NCBI RefSeq assembly: GCF_040564635.1 | Contig: NZ_CP159837.1 | Coordinates: 4,637,001-4,701,000, forward strand | Direction: 5' to 3' | DNA length: 64,000 bases | From: Planktothricoides raciborskii GIHE-MW2 | GTDB taxonomy: Bacteria; Cyanobacteriota; Cyanobacteriia; Cyanobacteriales; Laspinemataceae | Part shown: positions 55,301 to 64,000 of the stretch, in pieces | Layout of the letters: each line of letters begins with the position of its first letter | Position numbering within the stretch: the first letter of the stretch is position 1 | Notes under the pieces: generated by a model | The model's database searches: none | Told to the model about the DNA's origin: nothing | Seen by the model: the letters and a program-made list of their open reading frames with translations, nothing else | Program-made: the position numbers and the translations under genes

Positions 55301-55358
55301 ATCCGTTCCCCTCTTAGTTGATATTCATTCTGGGCATAATTGGCTGGAAGCGAAATAA
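52329..55358 (+). CDS. polA: DNA polymerase I
   Basis: A 1009-residue, three-domain repair and replication polymerase. The 5'-3' exonuclease (1-310) has LLLIDGHSLAFRAYYAF and GYEADDAIATL. The 3'-5' proofreading domain (about 390-600) is intact: VAWDTETTGLEP, NAKFDRLIF and YCGLDVYATF. The polymerase domain has GRLSSSNPNLQNIPIRTE, SADYSQIELRILAHLS, GKTINFGVIYGMGAQRFA and LQVHDELVFE. Residues about 318-390 are a low-complexity linker rich in Asn, Asp and Pro (NQYNDDNDVNNNHLNNYE). The start is GTG 52329. The domains are complete, so this is the working copy; a broken copy of part of it lies at 50076-50236. Confidence 0.96.
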   Translation: MSANLSQLLLIDGHSLAFRAYYAFGKSKQGGLRTSDGIPTSVCFGFLKSLLEAIDKEQPDSVAIAFDLAEPTFRHQADPTYKGDRAETPVDFIPDLANLQQLLRAFNLPVITAPGYEADDAIATLSKKAAAEGTRVKIVSGDQDLFQLIDPEKGITVIHLSASRNTSPKEFGPAEVEEKLGILPTQVVDYKALCGDKSDNIPGVNGIGEKTAVKLLQEYQNLDNIYASIDKIKGSLQKKLSENREAAYHSRFLAQIVDNVPLEVSLADFKLQGFDPAIALPLLQKLELRDFVRQINQIQEKLGGTVEVALPSEPSLSNQYQNQYNDDNDVNNNHLNNYERSGDIQLSLFTQPNIPAKNIPAKNPTAKPIVDPTTINITQETETKPLDTKTISIYPEIIDTPEKLNQLVARLKTYTNPEIPVAWDTETTGLEPRDAQLVGIGCCWGNQPNDMAYIPIGHTTGKQLELSEVLGALREILESSDYPKALQNAKFDRLIFRCQGINLAGVVFDTMLASYLLNPDDSHTLTDLSLRYLSGIESLSYKSLNIPKGQTIANLSIAEVANYCGLDVYATFLLVPKLRQKLQQIPQIDKLLQTVEQPLEPVLADMEYQGIRVDSAYLGQLSQQINQQLEEIEQKVYQLAGLPFNLNSPKQMSEVLFDTLNLDTKKSRKMKTGYSTDAATLEKLQGDHEIIDYLLDHRTLAKLKSTYVDALPQLVRRDTQRVHTDFNQAATATGRLSSSNPNLQNIPIRTEFSRQIRQGFVPEPGWLLVSADYSQIELRILAHLSQEPVLIQAYQTSQDVHNLTAQLLFEKENVTPEERRLGKTINFGVIYGMGAQRFAREAGFTVAEGKKFIERFNHRYAQVFAYLETQKKEAIAHGYVATILGRRRYFTFESPTLQKLKGSNPAAIDLNLGRLTQQDSQNLRAAANAPIQGSSADIIKIAMVKVHQLLQEYQARLLLQVHDELVFEIPPHEWAELQPKICQTMETAVKLSVPLLVDIHSGHNWLEAK

Positions 55359-55429
55359 AATTTGTGGTTGGGTAGGGATTCTTTGGTTGTTTCTTGGGGA
55401 ACGGGGAACGGTTATCAGGGAACGGGGAC

Positions 55430-55750
55430 AGTCGTACGGGCGAATGGCCATTCGCCCGTACAAAAGTCGTAGGGGCGAATGGCCAAGAGAGAAAAGAGAG
55501 GAGAGAAAAGAGAGGAGAGAATATCTTTCCTATGCATCCTCTTTCCTATGCATCCTCTTTCCTATGCATCCTCTTTCCTCTTTCCTATGCATCCTCTTTC
55601 CTCTTTCCTATGCATCCTCTTTCCTATGCATCCTCCCTTTCACTATTCACTATTCACTCTCTCCTCTGCTCCTCTGCTCCTCTGCTCCTCTGCTTCCCTG
55701 TTCCCAGTTCCCAGTTCCCGGTTCCCTGTTGCCTGTTCCCTGTTGGTTGG
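55430..55750. repeat. Repeat block: palindrome, CCTATGCATCCTCTTT units, CTCTGCTC and TTCCCTG runs
   Basis: GTACGGGCGAATGGCCATTC palindrome (about 55434-55461), GAGAGAAAAGAG units (55486-55520), six TTTCCTATGCATCCTC units (55528-55636), CACTATT nonamers, CTCTGCTC octamers (55660-55692) and TTCCCAG/TTCCCTG heptamers (55696-55745). Open frames in all three phases are repeat translations. Confidence 0.9.
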
Positions 55751-55858
55751 CCGATTTCAACTTAAACTTTATAAAAAATACTGAAAAAATACTGAGAGGC
55801 GAGACGGGAGCAAGCCCCGACTACTCAGCTAATTTGAGATTTTCTTATGGAGTATAAC

Positions 55859-56317
55859 TCAGGAAGATTGAAGCCGGAGTCGGATTTCTTCGCGCACCGC
55901 CATCAGAATTTTTCCTAAGTAGTTATGGCCGGTATGATCAGCCCCGCATCCCCAGTAATAATCTTTGGGTGAGTCTTCGATCAGTGTTTCATCTCCTGTG
56001 TCTAAAAGTTGTTGCTGAATATCCCGGTGAGAGAGAAACTTCTGTAAAACTGCCGATCGCATAATGGGTCGTTTGACTTGCTCCCAGTCAGACCGGAGGA
56101 TCAGGGTGCGATCGCGGCCTAAAGCCGCTGCCGCTTCTGGGGTTGGGGCTGCCGCAATCAAGGGAATCACCGATTCATTCGGACTGCCGACAAATTTTTG
56201 CGCTTGATAGTAATGTTCGACCGTTAGCCATTCGGCACTATCTAGATAAATTCCGTGCAGAGAGAAATTGGACAAATAGCCATAAGGATTTTCCACCTTG
56301 TAAAAATAAATCGTCAT
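55859..56317 (-). CDS. NADAR (YbiA/DUF1768) family N-glycosidase
   Basis: A 152-residue NADAR domain protein. FYKVENPYGYLSNFS, WLTVEHYYQAQKFVG and MRSAVLQKF..RDIQQQLLDTGD with YYWGCGADHTGHNYLGKILM are the family hallmarks. YbiA-type members hydrolyse the N-glycosidic bond of damaged riboflavin intermediates; other members act on ADP-ribosylated guanine in DNA. With no DarT-like partner nearby, a housekeeping YbiA-type role seems more likely. Confidence 0.92.
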   Translation of the reverse strand: MTIYFYKVENPYGYLSNFSLHGIYLDSAEWLTVEHYYQAQKFVGSPNESVIPLIAAAPTPEAAAALGRDRTLILRSDWEQVKRPIMRSAVLQKFLSHRDIQQQLLDTGDETLIEDSPKDYYWGCGADHTGHNYLGKILMAVREEIRLRLQSS

Positions 56318-56525
56318 TATCTTAATTAAATGTTAACTGTTAATTGTTGACTGGTACGGGCGAATAGGGATTCGCCCCTACAGACTGTTGTTAGTTATTG
56401 GCTATTGGTTATTCATTATTCTTTATGTGGATTCTTTATGTGGCTAAATAACCACTAACCAATAATAACTAATAACGAATAACCAACAACTAATAACCAG
56501 TAACCAACATAATATTTTAAGCCTT
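56318..56525. repeat. GTTATTGG/AACCAATAA inverted repeat region
   Basis: TACGGGCGAATAGGGATTCG (56355-56374) is followed by TTGTTAGTTATTGGCTATTGG (56390-56412) and the inverted AACCACTAACCAATAATAAC (about 56450-56470), so a long hairpin is possible between the two minus-strand genes. Confidence 0.75.
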
Positions 56526-57692
56526 TTAAGCCGCAGCTAAAACCCGTTTCAAAGCTTCTAACAGCAGCAGCACATTTTCCGGGCGGCTATTATATCCCAT
56601 CAAACCAATCCGCCAGACTTTACCCGCTAACTCACCTAAACCGTTGCCAATTTCCACATTGTAGTCATGCATGAGTTTTTGACTCACGGCCTTGCCATTG
56701 ACGCCATCAGGGATGCGTACCGTGATTAAAGTGGGCAAGCGAAATTCTTTCGCCACATGACAAACTAAGCCTAAATCCTCCAATCCTGCCCACAATAATT
56801 CAGCATTGAGGCGATGACGTTCCCAGCGAGCGCCCAATCCTTCTTCCGCAATTAAACGCAACGCTTCGCGCAAGGCATAGTTCATATTAATCGGGGCGGT
56901 GTGATGGTAAATCCGTTCATCTCCCCAATATTTGGTCAATAGGGACATATCCAAATACCAGTTAGGCACCACAGATTTACGTTGGTGCAATTTTTCCACA
57001 GCCCGAGGACTCATGGTAAACGGGCTAATTCCGGGGGGACATCCGAGGCCTTTCTGACTGCAACTATAGGCCAGGTCTATACCCCATTCATCGATGAATA
57101 ATGGCACTCCCCCTAAACTTGTCACCGTATCTACGAGCAATAAGCAACCATGTTTGTGACAAAGGTCGCCGATCCCTTCTAAGGGCTGGCGCACCCCCGT
57201 GGAAGTTTCCGCATGGACTAAGGCGAGGATTTTCGGTTGATGGGTTTCTAAGGCTTGGCGAATTTCCTCCAGGGTAAATGCTTCGCCCCAAGGTTTCGTT
57301 AGTTTGCGGACATCAGCGCCGTAACGAGTTGCCATATCCACCAGGCGATGTCCAAAGTAACCTTTGACTCCGACTAACACTACATCTCCCGGTTCTACGG
57401 TGTTTGCTAAGGTGGCTTCCATTGCGGCACTGCCAGCGCCACTGATGGCGATCGTCAGCCGGTTGTCCGTTTGCCACGCATAGCGTAGCAAGTCTTGGAT
57501 TTCGTTCATTAGTTGCAGAAATGCCGGATCCAAATGCCCGACTTGGCGTAAACCCAGGGCGGCCAATACCCGGGGATGGGCATTGGACGGGCCTGGGCCT
57601 AATAATAGTCGTGGGGGCATATCGATTTGCGGCAGTTGTGTGCGATAACGATCGCTGATTTCCATTTCTGTGCTCATTTGTGACTTTGCCAA
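56526..57692 (-). CDS. Alanine-glyoxylate (serine-glyoxylate type) aminotransferase
   Basis: A 388-residue class V PLP aminotransferase. LLGPGPSNAHPRVLAA, ISGAGSAAMEATLANTVEPGD, ALVHAETSTGVRQPLEGI, LLVDTVTSLGGVPL and the PLP lysine in SCSQKGLGCPPGISP are in the expected order. It makes glycine from glyoxylate, part of photorespiratory metabolism. ATG 57692 or 57677 (MSTEMEISD) may be the start. Codons 296-303 (ALREALRL) include a CGCAACGCTTCGCGCAAGGC phrase related to a genomic repeat. Confidence 0.93.
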   Translation of the reverse strand: MAKSQMSTEMEISDRYRTQLPQIDMPPRLLLGPGPSNAHPRVLAALGLRQVGHLDPAFLQLMNEIQDLLRYAWQTDNRLTIAISGAGSAAMEATLANTVEPGDVVLVGVKGYFGHRLVDMATRYGADVRKLTKPWGEAFTLEEIRQALETHQPKILALVHAETSTGVRQPLEGIGDLCHKHGCLLLVDTVTSLGGVPLFIDEWGIDLAYSCSQKGLGCPPGISPFTMSPRAVEKLHQRKSVVPNWYLDMSLLTKYWGDERIYHHTAPINMNYALREALRLIAEEGLGARWERHRLNAELLWAGLEDLGLVCHVAKEFRLPTLITVRIPDGVNGKAVSQKLMHDYNVEIGNGLGELAGKVWRIGLMGYNSRPENVLLLLEALKRVLAAA

Positions 57693-57894
57693 TCTTCTAC
57701 AGGCAAATTTTACAATGTGCAGACCCCTGGGCGATCGCGCCTACGCAGTGAAATGATTTGTTTTTTCCTTGCTCGATCATAGGTATTTTGGATTATTTTT
57801 CCGCTAAAATAAACTCACGAAATCAATTTAAGGCTGTCCTCAGAAACCCCGATGATCTGTACCGGAACACAGAAAACCCCTTGGAGGAAATCAG

Positions 57895-58008
57895 TTGAAC
57901 ATCTGCGATTTCACGGGTAGCGATCGGTTGTCATTTTTAGCCTTAAATCGATGTCCGACTAAACCTCAAGTCATAGCTGAAATGAATCAGCGGTTCAATG
58001 GCGAGTAA
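57895..58008 (+). CDS. Possible small ORF, 37 codons, with a strong ribosome site
   Basis: TTG 57895 is preceded by GGAGGA (57883-57888) at 6-base spacing. The frame reads LNICDFTGSDRLSFLALNRC and ends with FNGE, stop TAA 58006-58008, about 100 bp before the adenylate cyclase. No family is recognised. It may be a leader peptide or chance. The rest of the 57693-58106 spacer shows no other gene. Confidence 0.3.
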   Translation: MNICDFTGSDRLSFLALNRCPTKPQVIAEMNQRFNGE

Positions 58009-58106
58009 ACATAATAAACGCGATCAGAAATTTCCTATTTCACCCACTGACTAGCAAGAATTGACTCTCGATACCATAATAAATCAATTAATCTGAATGG
58101 TTCCAA

Positions 58107-60116
58107 GTGATGTCTTTCCCAACTTCCGCGAATCCAATGCTCCATAATTCGGTCAAAGTGCCACTGCGCTTAATGCTAATCATCCCCTTTGCACTGCAAA
58201 TTTTAGTCGCTGTGGGGCTGACTGCGGGGCTATCATGGTACAACGGCAAAAAGGCTGTGAATGACTTATCAAGCCAGTTAATGACTGAAGTTGCTGCCCA
58301 AGTAAAACAGCGAGTGAATCAGTTGGGCAATCCCCCCGATCGCGTACTAACCCCTTCAGAAATTGGTAATCTTCTTCAAAGTTTAAACATAAACCAATTT
58401 AAACAAATTGCCATTGTGGAACGCTCCGGGAAAATTGTAGTCCGTCGAGAGTCAAACTTGCCTTTGATTCCTAACTCTGAAGCCCCGGAAAGCATTAAGA
58501 CAATGCCTAACGGTGACGAGTTAATTCAATCCGCCATGCAATTTTTACAACTTGATCGTCAAGACTGGGCGGAAATTGATCAAAGTCAGCGCTACCGTTT
58601 TACATTCAATGGTCAGTCTTACGTTTTCCACGTCACCCCGATTGCCCAGGGTCCTGAGTTGGATTGGCTGCTCTTTATATTGATTCCCGAATCAGCTTTG
58701 ATGGCTCCAATTAATGCGGATCTTGGCAAGGCCATTTTAATTGGCATAGGGGCGCTGGGATTAACCAGTTTAACGGCGCTAACGATCACGGAATTTATGC
58801 GTCAGCGAATTCGTCAGTTAAGGGAAGCAGCTCAGGAGATCGCCCAAGGGAAAACCGGGCAAACCATTGACAGGATTACCGTTGACAGGATTATGGTCAA
58901 AGAATTGGCAATTCTGGCGCATTCTTTGGACGAGATGATGCAGGAAATGCAGCAGTCTGCCGAAAAATCAGCGGTCTATACTCAAGAATTACAACAGCAA
59001 CTTGAAGCAAAAACCGAACAGTTAGAACGAGAAATTCGCGATCGCCACATTGTCGAGCAGCAACTCCAAACTTCTGAAAGAAAAATGCGGGCATTTTTTG
59101 CAGCGATGACTGATCTCATCCTGGTGCTAGATACCGATGGCAACTTTGAAATAGCCCCTACCAATCCTGCCGCTTTATATAGCCCAGATATTGATATTAT
59201 TGGCTTAACTATTGAACATTTTTGTCTGGAAGAAAATTTTCAATGGCTTCAGGATAAAATTCAACGGGTTTTAGAAACCCAAGAAACTTTGAATTTTGAT
59301 TACCGCTTGACCGTCGATACCGAAGCAAAATGGTTTACCGCCCGGGTTTCTCCCATGTCGGAAAATTCCGTGATCTGGGTAGCGCGAGATATTAGCGATC
59401 GCAAAGAAGCCGAGTTAGCCCTGCATCTTGCCCAACAACAATCAGAAAGTTTACTGCTGAATATTCTGCCGAAAACCATTGCCGAACAGTTGAAACAATC
59501 CACGGATGCGATCGCCGAACATTTTGATGAGGTGAGTATTTTATTTTCCGATATTGTCGGGTTTACTCCTCTTTCCGCTCGATTATCCCCCATCGACTTA
59601 GTAAAACTGCTCAATGAGATGTTTTCCAAGTTTGATAAATTGGCCGAAAAGTATCAATTAGAAAAGATTAAAACCATTGGGGATGCATATATGGTGGCCG
59701 CTGGTTTACCCGTCCAGCGCAAAAATCATGCCCAGGCGATCGCCGAAATGGCCTTGGATATGCAAGGCTCGATCCAGCAATTTTCCCTAGAAAATCGAGA
59801 GGAATTTCAAATTAGAATTGGCATTCATAGTGGGCCGGTGGTGGCGGGCGTGATTGGCAAGAAAAAGTTTAGTTATGACTTATGGGGAGATACGGTTAAT
59901 GTTGCCTCCCGGATGGAATCATCAGGAATTCCCGGCAAAATTCAAATTACTGGTGACACTTATGAATTATTAAAAGATCGGTATGTTGTGGAAAAACGCG
60001 GTCAAATATTTGTCAAGGGCAAAGGAGACATGATTACCTATTGGCTGATTGACAGAAAGGCAGATAAATTGTCAGGGGAAAAATCCCAGATCACCCAGAA
60101 TAGCCATCCCGCATAA
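58107..60116 (+). CDS. Membrane adenylate cyclase with sensor, HAMP and PAS domains
   Basis: A 669-residue receptor cyclase. A first hydrophobic helix (MLIIPFALQILVAVGLTAGL, about 22-42) and a second (AILIGIGALGLTSLTALTI, about 210-228) flank a periplasmic sensor region. A HAMP segment, a coiled coil (about 285-325) and a PAS domain (about 328-440, MRAFFAAMTDLILVLDTDG) follow. The class III cyclase domain has VSILFSDIVGFTPLSARL, KIKTIGDAYMVAAGLP and YDLWGDTVNVASRMES; the Lys and Asp fit ATP. GTG 58107 or ATG 58110 is the start. It is the second adenylate cyclase here. Confidence 0.93.
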   Translation: MMSFPTSANPMLHNSVKVPLRLMLIIPFALQILVAVGLTAGLSWYNGKKAVNDLSSQLMTEVAAQVKQRVNQLGNPPDRVLTPSEIGNLLQSLNINQFKQIAIVERSGKIVVRRESNLPLIPNSEAPESIKTMPNGDELIQSAMQFLQLDRQDWAEIDQSQRYRFTFNGQSYVFHVTPIAQGPELDWLLFILIPESALMAPINADLGKAILIGIGALGLTSLTALTITEFMRQRIRQLREAAQEIAQGKTGQTIDRITVDRIMVKELAILAHSLDEMMQEMQQSAEKSAVYTQELQQQLEAKTEQLEREIRDRHIVEQQLQTSERKMRAFFAAMTDLILVLDTDGNFEIAPTNPAALYSPDIDIIGLTIEHFCLEENFQWLQDKIQRVLETQETLNFDYRLTVDTEAKWFTARVSPMSENSVIWVARDISDRKEAELALHLAQQQSESLLLNILPKTIAEQLKQSTDAIAEHFDEVSILFSDIVGFTPLSARLSPIDLVKLLNEMFSKFDKLAEKYQLEKIKTIGDAYMVAAGLPVQRKNHAQAIAEMALDMQGSIQQFSLENREEFQIRIGIHSGPVVAGVIGKKKFSYDLWGDTVNVASRMESSGIPGKIQITGDTYELLKDRYVVEKRGQIFVKGKGDMITYWLIDRKADKLSGEKSQITQNSHPA

Positions 60117-60535
60117 ATTGGGGCTATTTATCTCTGGGTAAAAAAATATTTAGGGGTCGAGGGAGGAAGCATGAGGAAACAGGAGGAAACATTTAGGGCT
60201 AAATCCTCAATTTCCCCATAGCCAAGGTTTCAGTCTGTCGGGATTAATGCAGCGCCCCTTGACTGATGCGCGATCGCCCATCAAAAATGCCACCTTATGC
60301 TCCCAAATATCTTATGGTAGCCACCCATTAACATATCAATGCAGGATAATTCCCCCGCCCTGGTTCAGGTGGCCGCCAAAGACCAGCGCCGGAATCGTGC
60401 TAACATTCATCATTACTACTGAATTACTACTGAATTACTGATAAATTATTCAGCCCGGTTGAGAAAAACTCGCTGAAATCGACTAGATTTAAAATAATTA
60501 CTGCTAATTGCCTTCATTTCCTTTTCCATTAAATT
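60117..60535. other. Spacer without a convincing gene
   Basis: A 64-codon frame (60247-60441) has no ribosome site and no recognisable domain. TGAATTACTAC is repeated near 60418-60440. No element could be named. Confidence 0.6.
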
Positions 60536-61156
60536 GTGACTTCTAGTTTCAGCGCTATCAGACCCGATCCAGAACCGGCAGACCGTGCCGCCGGTTCTCC
60601 TGCCGTTTTGGTTCGTGCGGTGCAATTTAAAGAACTGATAAAAGTGGCAGATATTTTAACCGAAAGTTTTCACTCTCAAGGAGGAATAAACTTCTGGTTA
60701 AATCCCTTGTTTCGCCTGGGAATTTATGAAGATTTACGCACCCGGATGCAATCCATTTCACCCCATTACATATGCCTAGTGGCGATCGCCTCCAACCCGC
60801 TGAACCTTCCCGTCAGCGATCGTCCCATCATTGGCACCGTGGAAATGGGCAGCAAAAGCCCCTCGGTGGGACAAAATCTCGCTTCTCGATGCTTATACTT
60901 ATCCAACCTCGCGGTTTCTCCCCCATATCGGCGCCAAGGGGTAGCCGCCCAATTATTGCATCGTTGTGAAGAAATTGCCCTAGAGTGGGGGTTTAATGAG
61001 CTTTTTTTGCACGTCCTAGAAAATAACCAAGCCGCCAAACAGCTTTACTTTCATCATGGGTATCGGTTACAGTACATCGAACCTTATTGGATGTCTTGGT
61101 TCTTTTGGCGACCTCGGCGAATGCTCTTACATAAGCACATTGCCGGTTGCCGCTAA
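60536..61156 (+). CDS. GNAT family N-acetyltransferase
   Basis: A 206-residue acetyltransferase. The acetyl-CoA site is LYLSNLAVSPPYRRQGVAAQ followed by LLHRCEEIALEWGFNELFLHV and NNQAAKQLYFHHGYRLQ, the classic GNAT motifs A and B. The N-terminal 20 residues are low-complexity. The start is GTG 60536. Substrate unknown; similar cyanobacterial and plastid proteins acetylate protein N-termini or lysines, which is only a possibility here. Confidence 0.9.
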   Translation: MTSSFSAIRPDPEPADRAAGSPAVLVRAVQFKELIKVADILTESFHSQGGINFWLNPLFRLGIYEDLRTRMQSISPHYICLVAIASNPLNLPVSDRPIIGTVEMGSKSPSVGQNLASRCLYLSNLAVSPPYRRQGVAAQLLHRCEEIALEWGFNELFLHVLENNQAAKQLYFHHGYRLQYIEPYWMSWFFWRPRRMLLHKHIAGCR

Positions 61157-61303
61157 TGGGATTAATGCGATCGCTAACCATTCATCCCCCGGTTCATCAG
61201 TCCTGCCCCTGCCAAATCTCCCCAATTCTAGGCACTCAAAGGATGTTTGGCTGCCGCTTCATAAATTTTAACAAAAAATTTATCAAATTTGGCTAAAAAG
61301 AAA

Positions 61304-61333
61304 TTGACATTTTGAACCCGCTTAAACAATAAT
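61304..61333 (+). promoter_or_regulatory. Predicted promoter of purA
   Basis: TTGACA (61304-61309) and AATAAT (61328-61333, 5 of 6 matches) are separated by 18 bases. A transcript would start near 61340, 27 bases before the purA start codon. Confidence 0.6.
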
Positions 61334-61354
61334 AGAAGATTGTGTAAACTCTAG

Positions 61355-62707
<1,353 letters not shown>

Positions 62708-63001
62708 TTTCTGATCCGCTAAACCAGGAGAAATGCAGGCTAATTTGCCTTGAATCAGCCAAAAAACTCAAGGAAAAAATGCTAAGATTGTATGTTTGTC
62801 AATCTCTATTGACGGCGATCGCCGTGATTTGAATCATCGGCTGGAATCATCTTCCTGGCTGAACTGAAGCCAGACATAGTTCAAAAGCCTGATGGCTAAA
62901 CAAGCACCAATCCCAGCGATCGACCAATAGAACTGACAGAACTGACACTGAAATCTTAGACAAAGTTAATCACGACAACCTAAAACCAACAATCAATCAA
63001 A
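62708..63001. other. Spacer between purA and rplY
   Basis: No gene. AGGAGAAATG at 62728-62737 opens only a six-codon frame. No promoter could be placed with confidence. Confidence 0.5.
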
Positions 63002-63592
63002 ATGGAACTTACACTTGAATGTCAAAAACGCCCTGAAGGCAGCAAAACCAAAGCCCTGCGTCGTGATGGATTAATTCCTGCCGCCCTCTACGGTCACAAC
63101 GGGGCAGAATCGATTTCCCTCACCGTTAATGCTAAAGCCGCCGAACTGTTGCTCAAAAGTGCTTCAGTCAATAACACTTTGGTAAATTTAACCATTCCTG
63201 AACTCTCTTGGAATGGTAAAACCCTGTTGCGGGAAGTTCAAAGTCATCCTTGCAGACCTTTAGTCTATCACCTCAGCTTTTTTGCGATTTCCGCACAAGA
63301 CAGCGTGGAAGTCACTATTCCCCTAGCATTCGTCGGTGAATCTCCTGGAGTGAAGTTGAATGGTGGTTTACTAGACCCAGTCCTGACTGAACTAGAAGTC
63401 AAATGCGCTCCCGATAGCATCCCGGAAAAAATTGAAGTGGATATTTCTAGTCTGCAAGTGGGCAGTGCCCTGCATATCAGTGAACTGGTTCTGCCTGCCG
63501 GTGTCACCCCGTTGATTACCGATGGCAATCAAGTGGTCGTGACGGTCTTAGGTAGTCAAGGTGGATATGAGGGAGACGGAGGAGCCAATTAG
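63002..63592 (+). CDS. rplY: 50S ribosomal protein L25, Ctc form
   Basis: A 196-residue protein that binds 5S rRNA in the large subunit. The N-terminal L25 domain ([26 protein letters not shown]) is followed by the longer Ctc/TL5 C-terminal domain ([48 protein letters not shown]), the usual form in cyanobacteria. It has its own terminator. Confidence 0.95.
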   Translation: MELTLECQKRPEGSKTKALRRDGLIPAALYGHNGAESISLTVNAKAAELLLKSASVNNTLVNLTIPELSWNGKTLLREVQSHPCRPLVYHLSFFAISAQDSVEVTIPLAFVGESPGVKLNGGLLDPVLTELEVKCAPDSIPEKIEVDISSLQVGSALHISELVLPAGVTPLITDGNQVVVTVLGSQGGYEGDGGAN

Positions 63593-63627
63593 ACGTAGCG
63601 GCACCTAAGTAAAAAATCTTTGAACCA

Positions 63628-63653
63628 ACCAGGGGAATATCCCTGGTTTTTTT
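63628..63653 (+). terminator. Rho-independent terminator of rplY
   Basis: ACCAGGG and CCCTGGT form a 7-bp stem with a 6-base loop, followed by seven T. Confidence 0.9.
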
Positions 63654-63756
63654 GTAATGACGATCTGACAGATTTCGCCGCAATAACCTAGGATTAGGAT
63701 CAGAAAACCGATCCAAAATCAAAAACACCAGCAAGGAAAAAAGGAAAAGAAAAAAC

Positions 63757-64000
63757 ATGACTGATACCAATCTTCCCCCAGTTATTCAACAAATGTTACA
63801 GCCAGAGTTCTATCCCCATCCGGTGCCAGAACCTGTGAAATTAATCCAAACCCATGTTTCTTTTGTACTGTTGGCTGGGGCTTATGCATACAAACTAAAA
63901 AAACCCGTCAATTTTGGCTTTTTGGATTTCTCAACTTTGGCAAAACGCCAGCATTTTTGTGGGGAAGAATTGCGGATGAACCGACGCAGTGCGCCGGACA
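63757..64000 (+). CDS. COG2187-type bifunctional aminoglycoside phosphotransferase-like/ATP-binding protein, 3' end missing
   Basis: The first 81 codons of a gene that runs out of the window. The start reads LPPVIQQMLQPEFYPHPVPE, then VKLIQTHVSFVLLAGAYAYKLKKPVNFGFLDFSTL and CGEELRMNRRSAPD. This matches the N-terminus of COG2187 proteins, which combine an APH-like kinase fold with a C-terminal P-loop ATPase of unknown role. Despite the name, such proteins are not known to give antibiotic resistance. GGAAAAAAGG precedes ATG 63757. Confidence 0.85.
   Translation, partial: MTDTNLPPVIQQMLQPEFYPHPVPEPVKLIQTHVSFVLLAGAYAYKLKKPVNFGFLDFSTLAKRQHFCGEELRMNRRSAPD

Noticed and set aside
55859-56317. NADAR antitoxin of a DarT-like toxin system
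   Set aside because: No DarT-like ADP-ribosyltransferase is adjacent on either side; the neighbours are an aminotransferase and polA.
60247-60441. 64-codon frame; on the minus strand a thioredoxin-like phrase (NVSTIPALVF) appears
   Set aside because: The plus frame has no features and the minus phrase is too short and lacks the active-site part to call a remnant.
63757-64000. Aminoglycoside resistance gene
   Set aside because: The N-terminus fits chromosomal COG2187 proteins, which are widespread non-resistance proteins with an APH-like fold.

Overview
The window is chromosomal DNA of a cyanobacterium, most likely a filamentous, non-heterocystous type (the order is an inference). The HIP1 octamer GCGATCGC is very frequent, inside and outside genes. 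Several genes belong to families that are largely cyanobacterial: an iron-uptake-type porin with an SLH domain, the DUF3120, DUF3143 and DUF2358 proteins, the TIGR03279 radical-SAM protein and a Ctc-type L25. Intergenic space is crowded with short tandem and palindromic repeats. No tRNA or rRNA gene was found.

Layout. 1-13.7 kb: end of a PEBP-family gene, N-acetylglucosamine kinase, M1 aminopeptidase with HEAT repeats, WecG-type glycosyltransferase, CDP-alcohol phosphatidyltransferase, a large unknown protein, an MnmD-like methyltransferase, an HD-GYP response regulator, glmU and isoaspartyl peptidase. 13.8-15.2 kb: DUF2256 gene, then a scar made of a group II intron 3' end (minus) abutting an IS630 transposase fragment (plus). 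15.2-23 kb: rpiA, a methyltransferase, two paralogous glycosyltransferases (the second fused to TPRs), and a PstS-like lipoprotein and histidine kinase joined to it by ATGA overlaps. 23-28.6 kb: a branched-chain/neutral amino acid ABC transporter (binding protein, two permeases, two ATPases). 29-38 kb: cobL, DUF2358, alpha-carbonic anhydrase, yebC, FHA-adenylate cyclase, DUF3120, uppP, TIGR03279. 38-41.7 kb: Rpn nuclease, a candidate structured ncRNA, a broken Uma2 gene, DUF3143 and J-domain genes. 42-47 kb: ilvC, a small membrane protein, hisA, porin. 47-52.3 kb: accessory zone with a MITE, a decayed haemagglutinin-like adhesin, a partial polA copy and a two-gene restriction-modification system. 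52.3-64 kb: polA, NADAR, alanine-glyoxylate aminotransferase, a second adenylate cyclase, GNAT, purA, rplY and the start of a COG2187-type kinase/ATPase.

Most genes are housekeeping and stand alone. The clear multi-gene units are the amino acid transporter, the GT-TPR/PstS-like/kinase set and the restriction-modification pair.

Main unusual signals: (1) the restriction-modification pair lies between two 80-bp direct repeats that match the region just upstream of polA, and the left copy is followed by eroded polA fragments, so the island sits in an old duplication of polA. (2) Genome-wide repeat elements have become in-frame protein sequence in at least six proteins. (3) A minus-strand locus near 39.3-39.5 kb has a promoter, a rod-like fold and a terminator-like hairpin. 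(4) The porin leader carries a 9-nt perfect complement to the conserved loop of the sRNA Yfr1 over its ribosome binding site. (5) Short tandem duplications overlap stop codons of several genes.
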